From assembly GCA_965153455.1 (NCBI GenBank), contig OZ234502.1, positions 10,571,495 through 10,635,494 of the forward strand: a stretch of 64,000 bases of DNA, in the 5' to 3' direction. This stretch comes from Sphagnum compactum (Eukaryota > Bryophyta > Sphagnopsida > Sphagnales). Below, piece by piece: positions 58,041 to 64,000 of this stretch. Under the pieces are notes generated by a model. It did no database searches. It was given only the letters and a program-made list of their open reading frames with translations, and had not been told where the DNA came from. The translations under genes and the position numbers were made by a program. Position 1 is the first letter of the stretch. Each line of letters begins with the position of its first letter.

Positions 58041-61000
58041 AGTGAAATTTTTCTTAAAAAAAGGTGTTTTGAACATGTCAAAAAGGAAAATTATTGGATT
58101 ACATATCGGAAACACTTGTGATTTTTAAAATTTGAATATAAACAAGTTCCTAGATGTTGGAGTTTGATGGAAGAAGTAAGGTTAATTAATTTGGAAATTA
58201 AAAAATTGTTGATTCACTTTTCAAACAAGATTTAATCAAAGTGAAAGTGATATTTCTAACTACAAGGATTAAATATGGGGAAATATGGGGAGAAAGTCAT
58301 AGGGAAGCTTCAATCAAAGCCTTTCATAAGGCTTCATTTAAATAACCTTATGAAAAAAACATTGAGAATCCATGTTGGATGAAGGTACAAAAATGATTAG
58401 GAATAAATTCTTTCATTGTGAAAAAAAAATTCATAATTATACGAGTGAACTTCACATAATATGGATTGAATAAAAAAATGTTTATTGATGAATCTCATCC
58501 ATGAAACATGAACTAAATTACATAAGCTATGATATGTAATATATTATCACAATAACTATTTGTTGGCATTTAAGCATTGTTTCATGAAAGATGATGAATT
58601 TAATGGATGTCATTTGTGCCACCAATGATTGATAATCCTCCACCCTATGTATAGACACAATAGAGTTATATTAAGATGATCTTCAATTTGGACCCCAAAT
58701 TCACCCCAAACTTTTGTTTTACTACAAATGCTGAATATTCATAAAATAAACAAACTTTTTCAAAACTGAAAATCAAGTATTGGAACAACAATATCATGGC
58801 ATATGATTTATGGCCTAAAAAATAATGTATTCCAAGAACATAAACTCCTTTTTTGCACGAATGTTTTTTTCTTAGAAACTCCATCCCTATTCACACAACA
58901 AACTAGAAGTTCAAAATTGTTGAAAGGATTCATAAGAAATTAACTTGGTGGTCTCAGAAAACTCATTCTCATGAAACCATAGGATATAATTTAACATGGA
59001 ATCACTTTTGCCGATGTGTGGAAGGTTGAAAATTTTCTTTGTGATCCCCATTGTTGTAAATGGGGTTTCTTTCATTCTCCCTACCCCCTTTATTAACTCA
59101 TGCAAATTTCCAACCTCCTCAATATTTTTTGGGAAGAACCCCAAAATGAACATGTATTAGTGATTAACAAAGTTTGTGGCAACTTGTTCTACTTATGTTG
59201 CACTTGCCAATGGATGTTTTGGACCAAAGTATGTGATGATTAAAATAGATTATCATCATGATGTTATTAAGTGAAGCACTACAAGTAGAAAAAATTCCAT
59301 GAAATTTGAACAACCAATAAAACCTACTTCTTATATTCATGAACTTATCACCATTTGAACATTGCTATTAGATTACTTGCATTTTGATTTTTCTACATAC
59401 CCACCATTTCAAAGCAACCATAAAGCTTTATGACCCAAGTTAATGCCTTGTCTAATGGAACAATTTTATGACAAATGATTGTCACTATATTAACCCCATC
59501 CATCACACGTATAGAACCAAACAATTTTGAATTCAAACTCAATTCTTCATCTTGATCAAAGCTTTTCTTAACACTCACAAAGTCCACAACTTTTCTGCAC
59601 TTTCATAGTAGTTTGTACATTGTCCAAAATTTTGAACCCAAATTCTTGTTATTTTTTAATGACTTTCATGCAATCATCCCAAAACAACAAGACAATATTT
59701 TATTGAACACCTATACACAAATCAATTTTAACAAGTTAGATTTTAGTGTACATGGAAACATGCAAGGGAACAAGGAGTCGAAGCAACATTGCTTAGTGGT
59801 GAAAGCATGTTAAAGTAAGAAAAAAAGTAATCTTGCAAGCAAAAAAATAGAATTGTGTGACAAATAGATTAAAAAGTAAGTGATGCCTAATGAAATTGAC
59901 ATTTTGAATTAGATGAACTACATGAATGTATCAACTATGATATGGATTTTTTTTCCCATTTAAAGAAGTAGCTTAATTTTTGTAAAAAAATCTACTTTCA
60001 ATATACTTTTTAAAAATTATGATATTTTTCAAATTGCACAAAGTAACCTTTTCCACATTCATGAGGAACTATTTGTGAAATCCAAACACATGATGCATTT
60101 AAAAAGTTTTTAAGGCATGTTTTTATCATATTCCAAATATAAAATGCATTTTGCATATGTATAGAAAAGTAAAATTCAAATGTTCTAGACTTACCATAAG
60201 GGAAATTTACTTTGGGGGGCTTGTCATTGTCATAATTGAAATATTCAAATTTCCAAAAATGTGTATCTACATCCATGATGACTCACACATTAATAGCATG
60301 TCATTTGAAGTGTTTCATTTAGAAAAAAATACAACATCAACCAAGTTAATAAACTTGCCATAAATAGATAAAATAGTTTGAATAGTAGAAATCATGAAGG
60401 ATGACCATCTATGGTTTATTTGATATGGTATGTACATCTCAAAATGTATAAAATTATTAAAAGGCCTAAAATATAAATTTGAAAAATCTATTTTTACTTG
60501 GTGAATAGGGATGATAAATTGGCATATTTTATCTTGTTTAAACCCCTAGTTAATATTGTATTAAGAAATTAATAATAAATTAAAGTTCCCACCAATCAAA
60601 TTGGAGTTTTGTTTGTTAATTGTTATATTAAACCAAATGTAACATGCATTGTGTAACATAACAATAGTCACAAATTAGCAAAAGATTTACCACCACCATG
60701 CATCTAGTTCATCATTTTTTCATTTTTTCAACATTCAAAAGTTGGAAGCAAAGGAATCCTAATCAATCACCAAGAAGATGTAGTTCGTAGATGTGTTGAT
60801 AGGGGCCCATTGAGTGTAAGGGACCATCAAATACATGCATTAGAAATTGTGTGTCTTCACATTTGATTTAAGCCTACTTTATAATAACAAAAGAAAACAA
60901 TTGATGTTTTGTTGACAATAAGTTAATTCAACATTGTATCTTTTGACCATTTAAAAATTTTGAATGTGGAATTTTTCTCATGACTCCTTAGGAGTTCATT

Positions 61001-61120
61001 TGTACAAAGTTTCCCAAATTCATGTGACAAGGGCAATATCGTCTTACCATAATGTAAATTGCACCAAATTTACCATTAATAGTGAAACACACTATGGTGG
61101 ATTGGACCATATTGTGTTTT
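58041..61120. other. AT-rich intergenic DNA, no gene seen
   Basis: Open frames are below 90 codons and have no motifs. No splice-linked coding pieces or transposon ends are seen. Confidence 0.5.
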
Positions 61121-61243
61121 ACCACTAGACTTCTAGGGGTTGAGATGATGGACACTAGGGTGTTAGCCCAAGGGAGTTAAGGTGATAGACCTTTGAATTA
61201 ACAACCTTGTGTCCATCACCTCAACCCATGGAAGTCAATAGGT
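61121..61243. repeat. Imperfect inverted repeat with about 50-base arms
   Basis: 61121-61173 (containing GACTTCTAGGGGTTGAG and GATGATGGACAC) pairs with 61190-61243 (containing GTGTCCATCACCTCAACCC and GGAAGTCAATAGGT), with a spacer of about 16 bases and roughly a dozen mismatches. It could be a fold-back MITE or a decayed hairpin. Confidence 0.6.
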
Positions 61244-61894
61244 AAAGGAACTTCCCCTTACATAAAGAAATAATGTCTTATGGGAAAAATCCCTATAAAT
61301 GTTACCGTACTTGGAAACTCATGTAAGAACTTGATTATATGTTTTAAGGTGCCTTCCACATATACTAAAAAAATGTACTAATTATTTATATATCTACTAA
61401 CACAATTTGAATGAATTTTTAATTTTTTTGATATATAACCCACCACACAAAATCAATTGGGAAAAAATAAATTTAATGAACAATTCACATTTGTGAAAAT
61501 GTGACAATTAAAGAATGCAAACCATGATTGAATACATGGTAAAAAAAATGATTGAGGAGAGGACATTGAGGTTTAAGGTGGTAGATTACATTATTTTCAT
61601 GACCACATTATAGACAAATTTTTTAGTGATAATCATACAATGTTAATAATGACCAAAATGTGTTTGTCAAACATGAAGTTTTAAAAAACTCAATGAATTT
61701 GCCACCTTAGAATTTAATGTCATTGGAATGGTGTCACCTTTTGTGCTTAATGTTGCAAAGTTCATTTTCACACTTTTTGAAAAGTTGTATTTCATCCAAA
61801 GTACAATGTTACATGCTATTTTATTGTTGTTAATGGACTTGCGAACTCTTACAAGTTAAAGTTGAACCCCAATTAGGAGTTTACCAAAACACAT

Positions 61895-62030
61895 CACTAC
61901 AACAAAAGGTGTCCCTGTACGCCAAATGATTTCATTGGATTTTGAGTGAATTTACTGGTTGTAGTGAACAGGGACCAGTGAAGAAGTAGTGAATTCGTTG
62001 GTTTAGTAAATGCACATTTTGTAGTAATGC
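61895..62030. mobile_element. CACTA-type MITE, 136 bp, copy 1
   Basis: Starts CACTACAACAAAAGGTGT and ends ACATTTTGTAGTAATG, near-perfect terminal inverted repeats of the CACTA (En/Spm) kind, flanked by CAT on both sides (61892-61894 and 62031-62033), the 3-bp target duplication of that superfamily. No coding capacity. Confidence 0.8.
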
Positions 62031-62497
62031 ATGGTATTGTCACCAAAAAGGAAGTTCATTCCTTTCTCCATTTATATTTTAATAGACATGACACACCCAC
62101 ATATTCATGGGCATAAAATATAAAAACCATCAAAACCAACATATTTTATTTTTAAAAAAATTTAAGTACTTAGGGGTAATTCATCTACCTTCAAAGCATG
62201 GATGATAACATTATTAAAATTCTACGAATAATTGATGGATTAGGTTTTATTCATGACATTACAAAAATGACACCCAACATTATTTTTTCAATGCAATATT
62301 CTCTCTAATACATAATGAATCCCACCTTTATTGCCCCAATAAATAGATGTCTTAAAAGCACATCCCCTGAAATTTTGACAAGTAGAAATTTTATTTTCAC
62401 AAATTATCCCCTCCACTTTTTCCATAATCATTCTATAATTTTATACATTAGTCTTAGTAGTGAGCCCAAACTTCCCATGAAACAAACATAATCCCAT

Positions 62498-62651
62498 CAC
62501 TACATCAAAAGGTGTCCTTGTACGCCAAGTGATTTCACAGGATTTTGAGTGAATTCACTTGTTGTAGTGAACGGGGACCAGTGAAGAAGCAGTGAATTCA
62601 TTGGTCTAGTGAACAAGGACTAGTGGATTGCACCCACATTTTGTAGTAGTG
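62498..62651. mobile_element. CACTA-type MITE, 154 bp, copy 2
   Basis: Starts CACTACATCAAAAGGTGT and ends ACATTTTGTAGTAGTG, flanked by CAT on both sides (62495-62497 and 62652-62654). It is collinear with copy 1 but carries an extra 18 bases or so (around ACAAGGACTAGTGGATTG) near its right end. Confidence 0.8.
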
Positions 62652-62654
62652 CAT

Positions 62655-64000
62655 TTAAAGCTCCAATATACATAGGTATTCACTTCCTAGTTTAGCAATC
62701 CCCATTTTCAAACACATCCAAGCATGTCAAACTTGATATTATGAAACCATTCCAAACTAGCTCACAAACTCCTTATGGATCTTCATCATCTTTTCAATTT
62801 GCTTCTACCTTAATCATTTAGTTATCTACCTCCACAGCCCTATACCTAAAATTTGGAATACAACATAAGTCTTGAAAATTCAAAGAGTGAAACTATAGAA
62901 GCTATGGCCATGGGCAATCTTCCCACTAGCAAAACATTGAAATGTTACCACTAAAAACATGGAGACAAAGAATCAATAGAAAGACTTAACTTTTCAATGC
63001 CCATCTCCAAACTAGTGCACACCTTATATCTTGAAGTCGGGCAATCCTATCCTTGGGTGGTACCACGAGGAATGTCACACCTTGATTTTCCTAGACCCAT
63101 CGAACTTTGAAAAATCATAAGAAACACTTAAATGAACATTTTCATAAATGTTTTTAAAAAATACATTTATTAGGTTCCATAGATTTTGAAATTTCAATAA
63201 TATAGAACATATTATGTATTTTGTTGCTCCTAATCATTGCATTTAGAAAAAGTTTTAAGGACGTAACGTTTATTTTTTTCCTTGAATGTTTTGGTTAGGA
63301 ACACAAATTTGGAATATGATTTATGAATTTTTTAATGTATTTTTTTCCTAACTTAATTTGTAAGTCATTTATTTTTACGTTTTTATTTGAAAATTAATCG
63401 ATTAAATATGATTTAGTTATGAGTTTCCAAAGTTGAAGCTATCAAATTTTTAAGGGGTCATTTTAATTAGGAATATAAATTTTTTAAAATTTTAAAATTT
63501 TAAATATTCCCCAATAAACTTCAAGCCATATATTCGTGCATGCAATTGATAAACATGAAAAAATAATAGTTTATAATTGTGAAAACATTTAACAAAAAGG
63601 GTTTAAAAATATATTTTTCCTATTTTTGGTTCCTTAACCATTCCTTGTAGTGGTACCACCCAAGGATGGGTTTGCCCAATCATCACCACCCCATAATAAC
63701 AATTGCACATCCTCCATAAACTACAAAAGAAAAACGAAAGTCCTTGAAAAAGAGAAACATTTCCCATCACCAAACAACTTGAAATATATCACAACAAAAC
63801 CACTAAGCCATGCTATTGTCAAAACACAACAACGCCTAGGATATGTTGAATAGCAACACATTGAAAACCAGCACACAATTGTCTTGCATTCACCTGCAAG
63901 CAAACAAAGCACATAACCAAATCAATGAAGATTCGTACACGTAATCATTTTAATGATCATTTCATTAACCCATTTCACTAATCACGATCCTTGCAACTGC
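62655..64000. other. AT-rich intergenic DNA to the window edge
   Basis: Apart from the inverted repeat pair, only short motif-free open frames (for example 63650-63853 plus and 63721-63912 minus, which overlap each other). No gene is supported. Confidence 0.5.
63039..63677. repeat. Pair of 28-bp inverted repeats enclosing 583 bp
   Basis: 63039-63066 is the reverse complement of 63650-63677 with two mismatches. The inner 18 bases (ATCCTTGGGTGGTACCAC) match exactly. The enclosed DNA is AT-rich with no gene. The arms may be the ends of a small non-autonomous transposon, but no target-site duplication is obvious. Confidence 0.55.

Overview
This is a stretch of nuclear genome from a land plant. 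Four split or plant-type genes with GT-AG introns lie in a very AT-rich background full of transposon debris and dispersed repeats. Compact genes with short introns (about 100 to 850 bp), wide gaps between genes, and a degenerate reverse-transcriptase family that I associate mainly with seed-free plants and gymnosperms point to a bryophyte, lycophyte or fern rather than a flowering plant. That placement is inference; I cannot name the species. Nothing bacterial, organellar or CRISPR-like is present.

Layout. 1-5.7 kb: AT-rich DNA, a tandem repeat of about 120 bp, an unrecognised decayed coding relic (+) and the 3' flank of the first gene. 5.7-6.8 kb (-): a two-exon NF-YB (HAP3) CCAAT-binding transcription factor of the non-LEC1 type, with a GC-richer leader to 7.6 kb and a repeat-built upstream region to 8.06 kb. 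8.1-12.6 kb: no gene. 12.6-16.0 kb (+): a decayed non-LTR-type retroelement with reverse-transcriptase motifs. 16.2-16.8 kb: a dispersed repeat. 18.3-21.2 kb (+): a five-exon, 702-residue mitochondrial-carrier-family protein most like the aspartate/glutamate carriers (aralar/citrin), with a long N-terminal extension. 21.2-36.2 kb: intergenic DNA holding several dispersed repeat families, a perfect 34-bp hairpin and a 27-bp tandem repeat. 36.6-37.35 kb (+): an intronless tonoplast aquaporin (TIP) with a TATA box and a repeat-built proximal promoter. 37.4-45.8 kb: intergenic. 45.87-47.48 kb: an element with terminal inverted repeats and a TTA target-site duplication, assigned to PIF/Harbinger and carrying a broken MYB/SANT-like ORF. 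49.6-53.7 kb (-): a seven-exon, 587-residue ZCCHC8-like protein with a CCHC zinc knuckle and a PSP domain, probably a subunit of the nuclear exosome targeting (NEXT) complex. 54.5-64 kb: AT-rich intergenic DNA with two CACTA-type MITEs and other inverted repeats.

The four genes have unrelated jobs (transcription, metabolite transport, vacuolar water or solute transport, nuclear RNA surveillance). They do not form a cluster. Exon junctions were set by hand from reading-frame continuity and splice consensus, and every junction keeps phase. I found no convincing new multi-gene system. The most unusual items are the aralar-like plant carrier with no visible EF hand, the Harbinger copy with both ends preserved, the perfect 34-bp hairpin, and the repeat-built promoters of the NF-YB and TIP genes.
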